From assembly GCF_018402695.1 (NCBI RefSeq), contig NZ_JAGYIM010000009.1, positions 418,493 to 482,492 of the forward strand: a stretch of 64,000 bases of DNA. The letters run 5' to 3'. Positions 16,357-26,289 of the stretch are shown piece by piece. The notes beneath the pieces are model-generated. The model was not told the origin of the DNA. It did no database searches and saw only the letters and a list, made by a program, of their open reading frames with translations. The number at the start of each line of letters is the position of its first letter. Positions within the stretch are counted from its first letter, which is position 1. The DNA comes from Arsukibacterium sp. GTDB taxonomy: Bacteria > Pseudomonadota > Gammaproteobacteria > Enterobacterales > Alteromonadaceae. Made by a program: the position numbers and the translations under genes.

Positions 16357-19179
16357 CTACCCCAGCAACGGCTTTAAATACTGGCCGGTGTATGACTTTT
16401 TACAAGCGGCGACCTGCTCCGGGGTACCGGCGACCAGTATTTTGCCACCGCCATTGCCGCCTTCCGGGCCCAGGTCGACTATCCAGTCGGCGGTTTTTAT
16501 TACATCCAGATTATGCTCAATCACCACTATGGTATTGCCGTGATCGCGCAGCCGGTGCAGCACGTTCAGTAGCTGCTGAATATCGTAAAAATGCAGGCCG
16601 GTGGTGGGTTCGTCCAGAATGTATAGCGTTTTGCCGGTGTCGCGTTTACTCAGTTCACGTGCCAGTTTTACCCTTTGTGCCTCACCGCCCGATAAGGTAG
16701 TAGCCGACTGGCCCAGTTTAATGTAGGTCAGGCCCACGTCCTGCAGGGTTTGCAGTTTGCGTTTTACTGCCGGGATCGCTTCAAAAAAGGCCAGCGCATC
16801 TTCCACAGTCATATCCAGTACTTCGTGAATATTTTTGCCTTTGTATTTAATTTCCAGGGTTTCCCGGTTGTAGCGTTTACTTTTACAAACATCACAGGGC
16901 ACATAGACATCAGGTAAAAAGTGCATCTCTACTTTAATCAGGCCATCGCCCTGACAGGCTTCACAGCGGCCGCCTTTGACGTTAAAGCTGAAACGGCCCA
17001 CCTGATAACCGCGCGACCGCGCTTCCTGGGTCCCGGCAAACAGCTCGCGCACTGCGGTAAAAATACCGGTATAGGTGGCGGCATTCGAGCGCGGCGTGCG
17101 GCCGATCGGGCTCTGGTCGATATCGATAACCTTATCGAAATGCTGCAGGCCTTTAATTTCATGATGCGGTGCCGGATCAGCGCCCTCGCCTTTATTAAGC
17201 ACCCGGTGCGCTACCCGGTACAGGGTGTCATTAATCAGGGTTGACTTACCTGAGCCTGACACGCCGGTAATGCAGGTCATTACCCCGAACGGAATGGCTA
17301 AATCGACATTTTTCAGGTTATTGCCGCTGGCGCCAACTACTTCCAGCCATTTATCCGTTAGCGGCGTGCGTTTTTCCGGTACGGCAATTTTGCGGGTACC
17401 GGCCATATACTGACCGGTTAACGATTTGGGCTCGGCCATAATTTGCTCAATGGTGCCCTGAGCAACAATATGGCCGCCATGCACCCCGGCGCCGGGGCCA
17501 ATATCAATTATATGATCGGCCAGGCGCACCGCATCTTCGTCGTGCTCGACCACGATAACGGTGTTCCCTAAGTCACGCAGGTGGGTCAGGGTGCCGAGCA
17601 GCCGTTCGTTATCGCGCTGGTGCAGGCCAATTGACGGTTCATCCAGCACATACATTACCCCGACTAAACCGGCGCCAATCTGGCTGGCTAAGCGAATACG
17701 CTGCGCTTCACCGCCCGACAGGGTTTCGGCACTGCGCGACAGGTTCAGGTAATTTAAACCCACGTTCACCAGAAAGCTCAGCCGGTCCTGAATTTCTTTT
17801 AATACTTTCTCTGCAATTTTCGCCTTCTGGCCTTGCAGACTTAGCTGCTGGAAAAAGGCTAAACAGTCGCCTATGGATAACTCAACGATTTCCGGCAGAT
17901 TGGTTTTACCAATAAACACATGGCGTGCTTCGGTGCGCAGCCGGGTACCATGACAACTGGGGCAGGCCTGGGTGGCCAGGTATTTACTTAATTCTTCCCG
18001 TACTGAGTTTGATTCAGTCTCGCGGTAGCGTCGCTCCATATTGGGCACTATGCCTTCAAACGGGTGGCTGCGCAGTACCACATCACCGCGATCGTTCAGG
18101 TATTTAAAGTCGACCACGGTTTTGCCGCTGCCGTATAAAATCGCGTCCTGCTGTTTTTTTGTCAGGTTGCTAAAGGGCACATCCAGCTTAAAGCCGTAAT
18201 GTTCGGCCAGCGCTTTCAGCATCTGAAAATAATAAAAATTCCGCTTGTCCCAGCCGCGAATAGCACCGCCGGCCAGGCTAAGCTGGTTACTGACAATCAC
18301 TTTATTCGGGTCGAAAAACTGTTTGACCCCCAGGCCATCACAACTGGGGCAGGCACCGGCCGGGTTGTTAAACGAAAACAGCCGCGGCTCCAGCTCGGTC
18401 ATCGAATAGCCACAGGTAGGGCAGGCAAAATTAGCTGAAAACACCAGCTCAGCTGCATCCGGTTCGTCCATAAAGGCGACTTTGGCGACGCCTCCCGACA
18501 GCGCCAATGCGGTTTCAAACGATTCAGCCAGGCGCAGCTTAATATCGTCGCGTACTTTAATCCGGTCGATCACCACTTCAATAGTGTGTTTTTTATGCAA
18601 ATCCAGCGTTGGCGGGTCAGATAAGTCACATACTTCACCATCTATCCGCGCCCGGATATAGCCCTGGGCAGCCAGGTTTTCCAGGGCTTTCACATGCTCG
18701 CCTTTGCGCTCCTGCACCACCGGTGCCAGTACCATCAGTTTGGTACCCTCGGGAAAAGCTGTGACCTTATCGACCATTTCACTTATGGTTTGGGCCGCTA
18801 ACGGCTGGTCGTGTACCGGACAACGTGGCTCGCCTACCCGGGCAAATAACAGCCGCAGATAGTCATATATTTCAGTAATGGTGCCGACAGTAGAGCGCGG
18901 GTTATGCGAAGTCGACTTTTGCTCAATCGAAATGGCCGGCGACAAGCCTTCGATATGATCGACATCGGGCTTTTCCATCATGCTTAAAAACTGCCGGGCA
19001 TAAGCCGACAACGACTCGACATAGCGGCGCTGCCCTTCGGCATACAGGGTGTCAAAGGCCAGTGACGACTTGCCGGAACCCGATAAGCCGGTGATCACAA
19101 TCAGTTTATCGCGCGGAATTTGCAGCGAAATGTTTTTCAGGTTGTGGGTACGGGCACCCCGAATATCAATTTTATCCAT
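16357..19179 (-). CDS. uvrA: Excinuclease ABC subunit A
   Basis: The 940-aa damage-recognition ATPase of nucleotide excision repair has two ABC modules. Module 1 has Walker [13 protein letters not shown] near residue 31. Module 2 has [10 protein letters not shown] near residue 640. ABC signatures are [16 protein letters not shown] and [16 protein letters not shown]. Zinc-binding motifs are CPTCGYSM...CPSCDG in the first half and CEACQGDG...CDVCKSKRY in the second. The length is typical. A LexA-like box lies 37 bases upstream of the start, as expected for an SOS gene. In many gammaproteobacteria uvrA and ssb are close; here about 11 kb separates them. Confidence 0.97.
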   Translation of the reverse strand: MDKIDIRGARTHNLKNISLQIPRDKLIVITGLSGSGKSSLAFDTLYAEGQRRYVESLSAYARQFLSMMEKPDVDHIEGLSPAISIEQKSTSHNPRSTVGTITEIYDYLRLLFARVGEPRCPVHDQPLAAQTISEMVDKVTAFPEGTKLMVLAPVVQERKGEHVKALENLAAQGYIRARIDGEVCDLSDPPTLDLHKKHTIEVVIDRIKVRDDIKLRLAESFETALALSGGVAKVAFMDEPDAAELVFSANFACPTCGYSMTELEPRLFSFNNPAGACPSCDGLGVKQFFDPNKVIVSNQLSLAGGAIRGWDKRNFYYFQMLKALAEHYGFKLDVPFSNLTKKQQDAILYGSGKTVVDFKYLNDRGDVVLRSHPFEGIVPNMERRYRETESNSVREELSKYLATQACPSCHGTRLRTEARHVFIGKTNLPEIVELSIGDCLAFFQQLSLQGQKAKIAEKVLKEIQDRLSFLVNVGLNYLNLSRSAETLSGGEAQRIRLASQIGAGLVGVMYVLDEPSIGLHQRDNERLLGTLTHLRDLGNTVIVVEHDEDAVRLADHIIDIGPGAGVHGGHIVAQGTIEQIMAEPKSLTGQYMAGTRKIAVPEKRTPLTDKWLEVVGASGNNLKNVDLAIPFGVMTCITGVSGSGKSTLINDTLYRVAHRVLNKGEGADPAPHHEIKGLQHFDKVIDIDQSPIGRTPRSNAATYTGIFTAVRELFAGTQEARSRGYQVGRFSFNVKGGRCEACQGDGLIKVEMHFLPDVYVPCDVCKSKRYNRETLEIKYKGKNIHEVLDMTVEDALAFFEAIPAVKRKLQTLQDVGLTYIKLGQSATTLSGGEAQRVKLARELSKRDTGKTLYILDEPTTGLHFYDIQQLLNVLHRLRDHGNTIVVIEHNLDVIKTADWIVDLGPEGGNGGGKILVAGTPEQVAACKKSYTGQYLKPLLG

Positions 19180-19215
19180 TGTGGTTTCCGGTTGTAGGCG
19201 TTGAAGGCACGAAGG

Positions 19216-19231
19216 CTGTACAAATATACAC
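19216..19231. promoter_or_regulatory. LexA (SOS) box upstream of uvrA
   Basis: CTGTACAAATATACAC matches the LexA consensus CTGT-N8-ACAG at 7 of the 8 defined positions, and its central AT-rich core has the usual composition. It lies about 37 bases upstream of the uvrA start. Assignment rests on the motif plus the known SOS control of uvrA. Confidence 0.75.
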
Positions 19232-19294
19232 TACATGGCGTTAATAAAAAACCAGTCAGCCGAACTTACTTAGTTTAGCGGGTTATGTTAGTTA

Positions 19295-19402
19295 GGTAGA
19301 GCGTAGGGTTAGAACCCCGTTTCGGTCACCACAGAGTGTCTGAGGCTTTACGCCAGTAAAGCCGAGTTGCTGTGGTGAGCCGGGGCGGGTGTTGTAACCT
19401 GA
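19295..19402. repeat. Extragenic palindromic repeat, copy 2 (nested hairpins)
   Basis: Three nested inverted pairs are visible. The outer pair is GGTTAGAACCCCG with CGGGTGTTGTAACC, the middle pair is TCACCACAG with CTGTGGTGA, and the inner pair is GGCTTTAC with GTAAAGCC around a GCCA loop. The central part is repeated in diverged form at 212-284. The element sits in the uvrA upstream region, between two minus-strand genes. It encodes no protein. It resembles REP/BIME or small MITE-like elements. Confidence 0.65.
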
Positions 19403-19457
19403 AGCACCAGGTATTCTAATACGTTGCAGGCTTTAAATTGGCTTTAAAAAGGAAATT

Positions 19458-19484
19458 AAAAAAGCCCCCGCACGAAGCGGAGGC
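19458..19484 (-). terminator. Terminator for the TonB receptor gene
   Basis: Read on the minus strand, GCCTCCGC and GCGGGGGC form an 8-bp stem with one mismatch and are followed by six T. It lies 34 bases past the receptor stop codon. Confidence 0.8.
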
Positions 19485-19517
19485 AATACGGGTGAAACCA
19501 GGGAGATAAAAGTAAAA

Positions 19518-21788
19518 TTAAAAGGTATAGCTGATACTGAACTCGACACTACGCGGCATAATATAGCGGCCATTCGGGCTGCCGGCACTGCGCGGGTCGC
19601 CTTCGGTAATGCCGTCTTTATCGGTCAGGTTACTTACCGCCAGCTGGGCTTTCAGTTGCTCGGTCAGCTCCAGTTGCAGACCCAGGTCAATTTTGGTGTA
19701 GCCTTCCAGCTTAACGGTATTGCCGTTGTCGCCAAAGCGGTCGGCTACACTGGCCAGCGTGCCATACACCGTGGCGTACATGTCCTGCACGTCAAAGCCG
19801 TAGCTTGGGGTCATCCGCAGCATCCACTCTGGTTGGCGAATGGCTTGTTTACCAATTACCAGCGGATCCGGGTGGTTAGTAATTTCGGTATCCTGCACGG
19901 TTGCATTCAGGTTAATGGCAAAGCCATTGTCGGCCCGGTAGTTAGCGTCAAACTCAACACCCAGCGCTTCGGTGGTTAACACTTCGGCCGGCGCGCCGGG
20001 GCGGGAGACAAACAACTCGCCATCTACTTCATTAGCAAAACCCGTGATATACAGGCTGTAGTTTTGTTCTGCCCATTTGTAGCCCAGCTCGTATTGAGTG
20101 ACTTCTTTAATTAACTTATCGCCACTTTCAAACGCGCCGAAGTTATCGCGAAAGTCATCAAAAAACGGCATTTTATTGCCTTTGTTAATGCGGGCGAACA
20201 TGCCCATATTCGGCTGCCACATCCAGTTTACGCCGCCAGTCCAGGCAATTTCTGACTCGTCGTAATCAACGGCTTTGCTGATGGCGCCGGTTAAACCTTC
20301 ATCAACCACATAAGTAATTTTGTGGTTTTCCCGGCGCAGGCCAACATCTGCCCGCCACTGATCATTAAACTGATATTCTACTGCGCCGTAAAAGGCACTG
20401 GTATTTCCATCACCGGTGGCATCTATATCGTAGTTCCAGCTGCAGCTTTCCAGGCTGTCATTACAGTCGATGCCAACCAGCGCTTCGCCACCTTTTTCAA
20501 CCACATGCCATTGCTGGTTACCGATAGACCACCAGTCCTGCACCGAGAAATTGGTGGCGTAGTAACCCAGGGTAAATACCGCCTTGTCGGTGGTTTTGCT
20601 AAAGGCAATGTCGTTGGTAAAGGCTTCAATATCTTTTAACACCACCCAGCGGCCAATTTGCTGCACCACGGTATCGTCAGCATAGCTGTTGCCGCTGGCT
20701 GCGCCGGTAACCGGGCCGTTAACACCGGCCACATTACCCAGGGTGGTGGCACCGCCCTCCGGTACTAAACCAAAGGTATTGGCTTCACCGGCAATATGAC
20801 TAAAACGGTACATTAAGCGCCAGCTGTCGGTTAAGTCTAAATCGACAGTACCGCCGGTAATACCGCCCTTCCAGCCGCGGCCATCGCCAAAGTCATAGCT
20901 TTGCTGTTGGTTGTCCGGGCCATAGGCAATGCGGCCTAAGCGGTTATTCGGGCCAATCTGGCTGTAGCTGTTATCGACCCCGGCCACGTCAATCGGCACC
21001 GGTAAATGCCAGACGCCGCTGTCATCGGTCTGACGGGTGTAGACATTAATGGTGCCGTTATCTAAATCTTTAGTCAGGTTAATGGTGAACTGATGACCTT
21101 CTTCGGCATTAAACCCGACTTCGCGCGGGCCTTCAGAGCTGCTGATATAACCGCCGGCCATAATGTATAAGTCATCTGCAATTTCGCCGCTGATCACCCC
21201 ATCCACCCGGCGCAGGCCGTAGCTGGAGGTTGAAAACTTCACCAGCCCCTCAGTAACATCACTGCCTTCTTTTAATAAAAAGTTAGTGGTTAAACCGGGC
21301 TGGCCGTTCGATAACACCGGGGTAGAGCCGCCGCGCAGCGCTTCCATAAAATGAATGGTTTCATCGAGGCGGAAAATAGAAGAGTTTTCTAAAAACGATA
21401 AAGTTGGCGGCGGAAATATCGGCGCGCCGTTTAACTGAATAGTCAGAAAAGGTGCGTCACCGGTGCTGGGAAAGCCCCGGACAAAGACGTTGGCACCGGC
21501 CACCCCGCCTGAACTTTCCGCCCAGACCCCGGGTACCACGGTAAACAATTCCGCAGTGCTTTTTGGGGAGAGCCGGGTAATGTTTTCAGCCGAGACATTA
21601 GTGACTGCATAGCTGGTATCAACCTTTAAGCCGGTCATGCCGCTGGCTTTACCGGTAACTACTATTTGTTCAATCTGGTTGTTTTCAGTGCGGTTGGTGG
21701 CTTCGCTGTCGCCACTTTGTTGGGCAGCCACCGGTAAACTAAACAGCAACACCATGGCCGTGGTAATTTTATTAAGCTGTAACGCCAT
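19518..21788 (-). CDS. TonB-dependent outer-membrane receptor, alpha-glucoside locus
   Basis: The 756-aa protein has a signal peptide (ending VAAQQ). The plug domain contains IEQIVVTGKASG, the LSPKSTAELFTVVPGVWAES segment and VFVRGFPSTGDAPFLTIQLN. The 22-strand barrel domain ends in the C-terminal aromatic residue of EFSISYTF. It would import oligosaccharides across the outer membrane using TonB energy. The substrate is inferred from the neighbours (LacI regulator, GH65 phosphorylase, beta-phosphoglucomutase, two MFS permeases) and the shared LacI-type operators upstream at 21,879 and 21,912. The length is normal. Confidence 0.88.
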   Translation of the reverse strand: MALQLNKITTAMVLLFSLPVAAQQSGDSEATNRTENNQIEQIVVTGKASGMTGLKVDTSYAVTNVSAENITRLSPKSTAELFTVVPGVWAESSGGVAGANVFVRGFPSTGDAPFLTIQLNGAPIFPPPTLSFLENSSIFRLDETIHFMEALRGGSTPVLSNGQPGLTTNFLLKEGSDVTEGLVKFSTSSYGLRRVDGVISGEIADDLYIMAGGYISSSEGPREVGFNAEEGHQFTINLTKDLDNGTINVYTRQTDDSGVWHLPVPIDVAGVDNSYSQIGPNNRLGRIAYGPDNQQQSYDFGDGRGWKGGITGGTVDLDLTDSWRLMYRFSHIAGEANTFGLVPEGGATTLGNVAGVNGPVTGAASGNSYADDTVVQQIGRWVVLKDIEAFTNDIAFSKTTDKAVFTLGYYATNFSVQDWWSIGNQQWHVVEKGGEALVGIDCNDSLESCSWNYDIDATGDGNTSAFYGAVEYQFNDQWRADVGLRRENHKITYVVDEGLTGAISKAVDYDESEIAWTGGVNWMWQPNMGMFARINKGNKMPFFDDFRDNFGAFESGDKLIKEVTQYELGYKWAEQNYSLYITGFANEVDGELFVSRPGAPAEVLTTEALGVEFDANYRADNGFAINLNATVQDTEITNHPDPLVIGKQAIRQPEWMLRMTPSYGFDVQDMYATVYGTLASVADRFGDNGNTVKLEGYTKIDLGLQLELTEQLKAQLAVSNLTDKDGITEGDPRSAGSPNGRYIMPRSVEFSISYTF

Positions 21789-21878
21789 TATTATTCTCCT
21801 GTCCTGTTGATAGAAACACGGCTGTATTTTGTAATGTTATGCCGGTTGCGACTAACCATAAGACACTTTTGGTAATAA

Positions 21879-21892
21879 TGCAATCGATTGCA
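21879..21892. promoter_or_regulatory. LacI-type operator (TonB receptor/lacI intergenic)
   Basis: TGCAATCGATTGCA is a perfect 14-bp palindrome with the central CG of LacI/GalR-family operators. It lies 91 bases upstream of the TonB receptor start. The identical sequence occurs at 26,187 in front of the divergent GH65 and MFS genes. Confidence 0.88.
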
Positions 21893-21911
21893 ATATGGTT
21901 TTTAATGCTTT

Positions 21912-21925
21912 TGCATACGATTGCA
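21912..21925. promoter_or_regulatory. Second LacI-type operator
   Basis: TGCATACGATTGCA differs from the perfect palindrome at two positions. It lies 33 bp centre-to-centre (about three helical turns) from the operator at 21,879, which would suit cooperative binding of a dimer pair between the divergent receptor and regulator genes. Confidence 0.8.
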
Positions 21926-22058
21926 TAGACGTAATTAGCATTAAACCGGCGTTTGTTATATTCAACTTTACGCTACCGTTGCTCCTGCGGGGTGCTTGAG
22001 GCATTATGTTTGTTAAAACGGTGCAGCCTGGCGCCAAACTGATAAACGGAAAGATGTG

Positions 22059-23090
22059 ATGAAACAAGCGGCAAAAGTGATGACCCTGGCCGATATTGCC
22101 CGACTGGCTGGCGTGTCAGAGTCAACTGCCTCGCGTGCTCTGCGCGACAACCCGGTAATAAACGCCCAAACACGGCAAAAAGTTCAGCAAATTGCCGCTG
22201 ATCATCAGTTTAAAGTAAATGCCACGGCCCGCAGTCTGCGCACCCAGAAAAGCCATACTATTGCCGTAATTATTTTATTTGATGCTAAAACCCAGCAGGC
22301 GATCAGCGACCCGTTTTTACTGGATATTCTGGGCGTTATCGCCGACGAGCTGACCGCTAAAGGCTATGACATGTTGCTGAGCACCAGCAAAACGACCGAT
22401 AAAGACTGGCGCAGTTATTATTTTGATTCAAAACGGGCCGATGGCCTGATAGTCATTGGCCAGGGTGAACATGATGCGCGGGTCGATCAGCTGGCCGCGG
22501 CCGGGGTGCCTTTTGTGCTTTGGGGGGCAGCAACCGGCACCGAGCAGTATCCGGTAATTGGCTCGGACAACCGGCAGGGAGCACAACTGGCGGTGGCTCA
22601 TTTAATAAAGCAGGGCTGCAAGCGGGTGGCCTTTTTAGGTGATATTCGCCATACCGAAATTGAAATGCGTTACCTGGGTTATCAGGATGCGTTACGCGCC
22701 GCCGGCATTCAGCCAGAGCCGGCATTGCAACTGAATACCGACTTTACCGCCCAGGCCGGTTATCTGCAGACCCAGCAAGCGTTATTTGACCAGCTTGACA
22801 GTCTGGATGGCATTTTTGCGGCCAGTGATGCCATTGCCATGGGCGCGATGAAGGCCTTGCTGGAGCACGGTATTAAGGTGCCACAGCAGGTGGCGATAGT
22901 CGGTTTTGATGATATTGCGATGTCGGCTTACTGCACGCCGTCGCTGACTACAGTAAAGCAGGATACCCATGCCGGCGGCCAGTTGCTGGTCGCAGAATTG
23001 TTAAGTCGGATTGACGGCGGACAAGCGGCATCACAGTTGTTGCCGGTTAAGCTGGTCGACAGGCAGTCTAGTTTGCGATCAGACCTTTAG
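22059..23090 (+). CDS. LacI-family transcriptional regulator of the alpha-glucoside locus
   Basis: The 343-aa repressor has an N-terminal LacI helix-turn-helix (MTLADIARLAGVSESTASRALRDNP, in parts about residues 8-32) and hinge residues around NATARSLRTQKS. A periplasmic-binding-protein-like effector domain contains DGLIVIGQGEHDARV, DGIFAASDAIAMGAM and VAIVGFDDIAMSAY. It should bind the TGCAATCGATTGCA operators at 21,879, 21,912 and 26,187 and respond to a disaccharide or its breakdown product. The ATG at 22,059 is chosen. It is divergent from the TonB receptor gene. Confidence 0.9.
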   Translation: MKQAAKVMTLADIARLAGVSESTASRALRDNPVINAQTRQKVQQIAADHQFKVNATARSLRTQKSHTIAVIILFDAKTQQAISDPFLLDILGVIADELTAKGYDMLLSTSKTTDKDWRSYYFDSKRADGLIVIGQGEHDARVDQLAAAGVPFVLWGAATGTEQYPVIGSDNRQGAQLAVAHLIKQGCKRVAFLGDIRHTEIEMRYLGYQDALRAAGIQPEPALQLNTDFTAQAGYLQTQQALFDQLDSLDGIFAASDAIAMGAMKALLEHGIKVPQQVAIVGFDDIAMSAYCTPSLTTVKQDTHAGGQLLVAELLSRIDGGQAASQLLPVKLVDRQSSLRSDL

Positions 23091-23163
23091 AGCGGAAGAC
23101 TGGAATACCTGTTGGGGCGGGCGCCCCGTCAGCAAAGCTAACCTCCACTTGCTTCAGTGTGTA

Positions 23164-23811
23164 TCATAGTTCAAGAACGTCAGTTAGCTTTAATGCCTGT
23201 ATTGTTGGGTAAACCTTAATAGCATTGTTAAGTACATTTGGTTCACCAATGCCTATGGCCTGCATGCCGGCGGCGTTAATGGCTTTTATGCCAGCTACCG
23301 CATCTTCTACCCCAATACAGTGCTCGGGTGCTACCCCCAGCCCTTTGGCGGCCAGTAAAAACACTTCCGGGTCGGGTTTGCTGTTAACCACATTATTGGC
23401 ATCGGCAATGTAGTCAAACTGGCTGGCGATACCTAAACGCTCTACTACCATAGCAGCATTTTTACTGGCTGAGGCCAGGCCAATTTTAATGCCGTTCTGG
23501 CGCAGCTCAGCGAATAACGGCTGCACCCCGGTAAACAAGTCAGCCGGACTCATATGGGCAATCAGCTCCAGATAATGCTGATTTTTCTGCTGCATCAGCT
23601 GACTTTCCTGCTCTGGGCTCAGTTGCCGGTGGGCTTTAGCCAGAATCCAGCGCAGCGAGCCTAAGCGATCGACTCCTTTTAGCTGTTCATTGTCCTGCTC
23701 GGTAAAGCCAATACCCAGCTGATGGGCCAGCGCCTGCCAGGCCTGAAAATGATAATGAGCGGTATCGGTTAATACACCATCCAAATCAAAAATTACCGCT
23801 TTTACTGTCAT
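23164..23811 (-). CDS. pgmB: Beta-phosphoglucomutase
   Basis: The 215-aa HAD-superfamily enzyme converts beta-glucose 1-phosphate to glucose 6-phosphate. The nucleophile motif VIFDLDGVLTDTAHYHFQAW is near the N terminus (first Asp nucleophile, second Asp acid/base). IGLASASKNA is the Thr/Ser motif region, and CIGVEDAVAGIKAINAAG is the acidic metal motif. The start ATG at 23,811 overlaps the stop of the GH65 gene (TGAGATG), so the two are translationally coupled. Pairing with an inverting GH65 phosphorylase, which releases beta-glucose 1-phosphate, is the classic arrangement. Confidence 0.94.
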   Translation of the reverse strand: MTVKAVIFDLDGVLTDTAHYHFQAWQALAHQLGIGFTEQDNEQLKGVDRLGSLRWILAKAHRQLSPEQESQLMQQKNQHYLELIAHMSPADLFTGVQPLFAELRQNGIKIGLASASKNAAMVVERLGIASQFDYIADANNVVNSKPDPEVFLLAAKGLGVAPEHCIGVEDAVAGIKAINAAGMQAIGIGEPNVLNNAIKVYPTIQALKLTDVLEL

Positions 23812-23812
23812 C

Positions 23813-26128
23813 TCAGCCCCCTGTTTTACAAAGCAAAGGCGTGTCAACACTCAGTTGCAGCGACTGGCCGGCATGGTGCAGGGGCAGTGGCTCGCCACTG
23901 ATTAACTGATAACACGCCTGTTCCCGGGTTAAACTGACTTTTAACACCCGGCCCTGATAACACAGCCGGAATTCCAGCTCAGGCAAACCTTGTGGTAAGC
24001 GCGGCTGAAAATGTAAGCCGTCGCTGCGTACCCGCAAACCGGCAAAACCCATTACCAGCGACAACCAGCTGCCGGCCATGCAGGCAATATGCACCCCCAC
24101 TTCGGTATTGCCGTGATGGTTATCTAAATCCATCCGCGCTGAATCGCCAAAAAAGGCATGGGCCTGTTCGATGCTGCCACTCTCGGCAAAAGCGATACTG
24201 TGAATACAGCCTGACAAGCTGGAATCGTGGGTGGTCAGCGGCTCGTAGTAAGCCAGGTCGCGCGCTTTCTGCGCGGGGCTTACCCGGTTATCCAGCAGTA
24301 CATTGGCCAGCACGGTATCGGCTTGCTTTAACACCTGATGGCGGTAAATAACCAGCGGGTGATAGTGCAATAACAGCGGGTACTTATCGCTTGGGGTATT
24401 GGCAAAATCCCACGGTTTTTTAGTTAAGAAGCTGTCGTCCTGAGCCTGCACCGCCAGCTCGCTATCATAGGGCAGATACATATTGCTGGCCGCGCGCTGC
24501 CAGCTGGTCAGCTCGTCGTCACTTAGCGCAAATTTTGCTTTCAGCTTCGGGTAGTCGGCAAAAATCTGCAAGCTGAACTCCAGTTGCAGCTGCACCATGG
24601 CATTGGTATAAAAGTTATTATTTACAATGGCAGTGTATTCGTCCGGGCCGGTCACCTGATGAATTTCAAAACGGTTATCTGCACGTGGGTTAAAAAAGCC
24701 CAATTCCAGCCACAGCCGGCTGGTTTCAGCCAGCATTTCAGCGCCCATCTCGCGGATAAAATCACCATCAGCCGTGGCCAGATAATAGCTGCGAATGGCA
24801 TAGGCAATGGCGGCGTTAATATGATATTGCGCCGTGCCGGCCGGGAAATAGGCCGAACATTCTTCACCACCAATAGTACGCCATGGATACAACGCGCCGC
24901 GCGGATGCGACATTTGCCGGGCACGCGTGCGGGCCGCGTCAAGCTGGCCGTAACGATGGCTTAGTAACTGGCGGGCAATATGCGGCTGGGTCAGGCTGAG
25001 TACCGGTACCACATAAATTTCGGTGTCCCAGAAGTAATGTCCATCATAGCCCGGGCCGCTTAAGCCCTTGGCGCCAATATTACTTTTACCATTGCGGCCG
25101 GCGGCCTGGGCCAGACTGAATAAGTTAAAGCGGATCCCCTGTTGCAGCGCACTGTCGCCGCCAACTTTTACATCCGCCTGCTGCCAGAAATTTGCCCAGT
25201 ATTGCTGATGCGCCGCCAGATGGCTGCCAAAACTCTGACTGCTGGCCTGCAACAACAAGTTGTCGGCCTGCTGTTGCAGCGCGTCGGCTGCCGTAGCGGC
25301 ATCAGCATGACAATACACCACCAGTTTATGCAGGGTTAAGGTGTCGCCCTGGGTCAGGCTTAAGCCGAACTGCTGACTAATACATTGCTCCGTGCACTGG
25401 TTTGCCAGCCAGCGGGCATTAGCAGGTAACTGATGGCACATAGCAGCAGCAACCTTGCTGGCACTGCCATGGGCCTGATGTAACATTATCGCCCGGGTGT
25501 CATCGCTATGCTGCTGTAACAAACTCAGGCTATCGGCAATCGACATCACGCCGACCCGTGGGTCATCTTTTTTCTGAAAGCCGGGATAACCTGAGTCCAG
25601 TATACTATCGAGCTGAATATCGCCGCTGAAGTTCAGCGCGGTAATAGCCAGTTCAATTGCCAGTAGATGCGGGTTAGCCTGCGAAACAAAGCGCCGGCTT
25701 TGCAGTTGCAGTTGTTTGCCGGTATGGCTTTGCCACTGCCATTGCCGCTCAAGTACCCCGGTTTTTAAATCCAGCTGACGACTATGCTCGCTGGCGCCAC
25801 TGATCGTCACCGCTTCGCCGTCTACGGTCAGTTGCAGTACCTTGCCATTAGCTACCTGCAGCATTTTATGGTTGTTGCGGGCAAAGCCGTAGGCGCTTTC
25901 GCCATAGGTTATTGGCTCGCTGCTGTAAACGCCGTTCAGATAAGTACCTTCGCAGTGGTTGACGCCTGCGGGCAGGGCTTCGTCAAAGCTGCCGCGGCTG
26001 CCGATATAACCATTGCCCAGACTAAGCAGGGTTTCTTTTAACATATGCAGCTCTGGGTCGAAGCCGGCATCAGGCAGTTGCCAGTCGGCTACAGCCAGTG
26101 CCCGGGTTAAATCTGCATGCAATGTCAT
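23813..26128 (-). CDS. GH65 disaccharide phosphorylase (maltose/kojibiose/trehalose phosphorylase type)
   Basis: The protein is about 771 aa. Inverting GH65 phosphorylases split alpha-glucosidic disaccharides with phosphate to give beta-glucose 1-phosphate and glucose. The N-terminal domain has LLSLGNGYIGSRGSFDE, the (alpha/alpha)6 catalytic domain has GHYFWDTEIYVVPVLSLTQP, and the general-acid motif HQVTGPDEYTAIVNNNFYTN carries the catalytic Glu. HHGNTEVGVHIACMAGSW is near the phosphate site. The ATG at 26,128 is used; the upstream non-ATG extension adds six residues. The exact disaccharide cannot be fixed from sequence by eye; maltose is the commonest. It is cytoplasmic, so substrate enters through the adjacent MFS permeases. 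Confidence 0.9.
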   Translation of the reverse strand: MTLHADLTRALAVADWQLPDAGFDPELHMLKETLLSLGNGYIGSRGSFDEALPAGVNHCEGTYLNGVYSSEPITYGESAYGFARNNHKMLQVANGKVLQLTVDGEAVTISGASEHSRQLDLKTGVLERQWQWQSHTGKQLQLQSRRFVSQANPHLLAIELAITALNFSGDIQLDSILDSGYPGFQKKDDPRVGVMSIADSLSLLQQHSDDTRAIMLHQAHGSASKVAAAMCHQLPANARWLANQCTEQCISQQFGLSLTQGDTLTLHKLVVYCHADAATAADALQQQADNLLLQASSQSFGSHLAAHQQYWANFWQQADVKVGGDSALQQGIRFNLFSLAQAAGRNGKSNIGAKGLSGPGYDGHYFWDTEIYVVPVLSLTQPHIARQLLSHRYGQLDAARTRARQMSHPRGALYPWRTIGGEECSAYFPAGTAQYHINAAIAYAIRSYYLATADGDFIREMGAEMLAETSRLWLELGFFNPRADNRFEIHQVTGPDEYTAIVNNNFYTNAMVQLQLEFSLQIFADYPKLKAKFALSDDELTSWQRAASNMYLPYDSELAVQAQDDSFLTKKPWDFANTPSDKYPLLLHYHPLVIYRHQVLKQADTVLANVLLDNRVSPAQKARDLAYYEPLTTHDSSLSGCIHSIAFAESGSIEQAHAFFGDSARMDLDNHHGNTEVGVHIACMAGSWLSLVMGFAGLRVRSDGLHFQPRLPQGLPELEFRLCYQGRVLKVSLTREQACYQLISGEPLPLHHAGQSLQLSVDTPLLCKTGG

Positions 26129-26186
26129 CAGTATTCCTTTAAGCAACTAACACTAATTGGCACTATACACGGTTTTAAATTGCTTT

Positions 26187-26200
26187 TGCAATCGATTGCA
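26187..26200. promoter_or_regulatory. LacI-type operator (GH65/MFS divergent promoter)
   Basis: This is a perfect TGCAATCGATTGCA palindrome, identical to the one at 21,879. It is 59 bases upstream of the GH65 start and 90 bases upstream of the MFS start, so it can control both divergent transcripts. Confidence 0.88.
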
Positions 26201-26289
26201 TTTAACAAATAAAACATTGTATAGTCATGGGCAACAGGGTAAAAAACCAACAACTGCCCGCAGGCAGTGCCTGAAAAGAGTATAACAAT

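Noticed and set aside
23100-23140. GGGGCGGGCGCCCC hairpin between lacI and pgmB as a terminator
   Set aside because: A stem is possible but there is no T-run on either strand; it could also be part of a diverged intergenic repeat, so it was not called.
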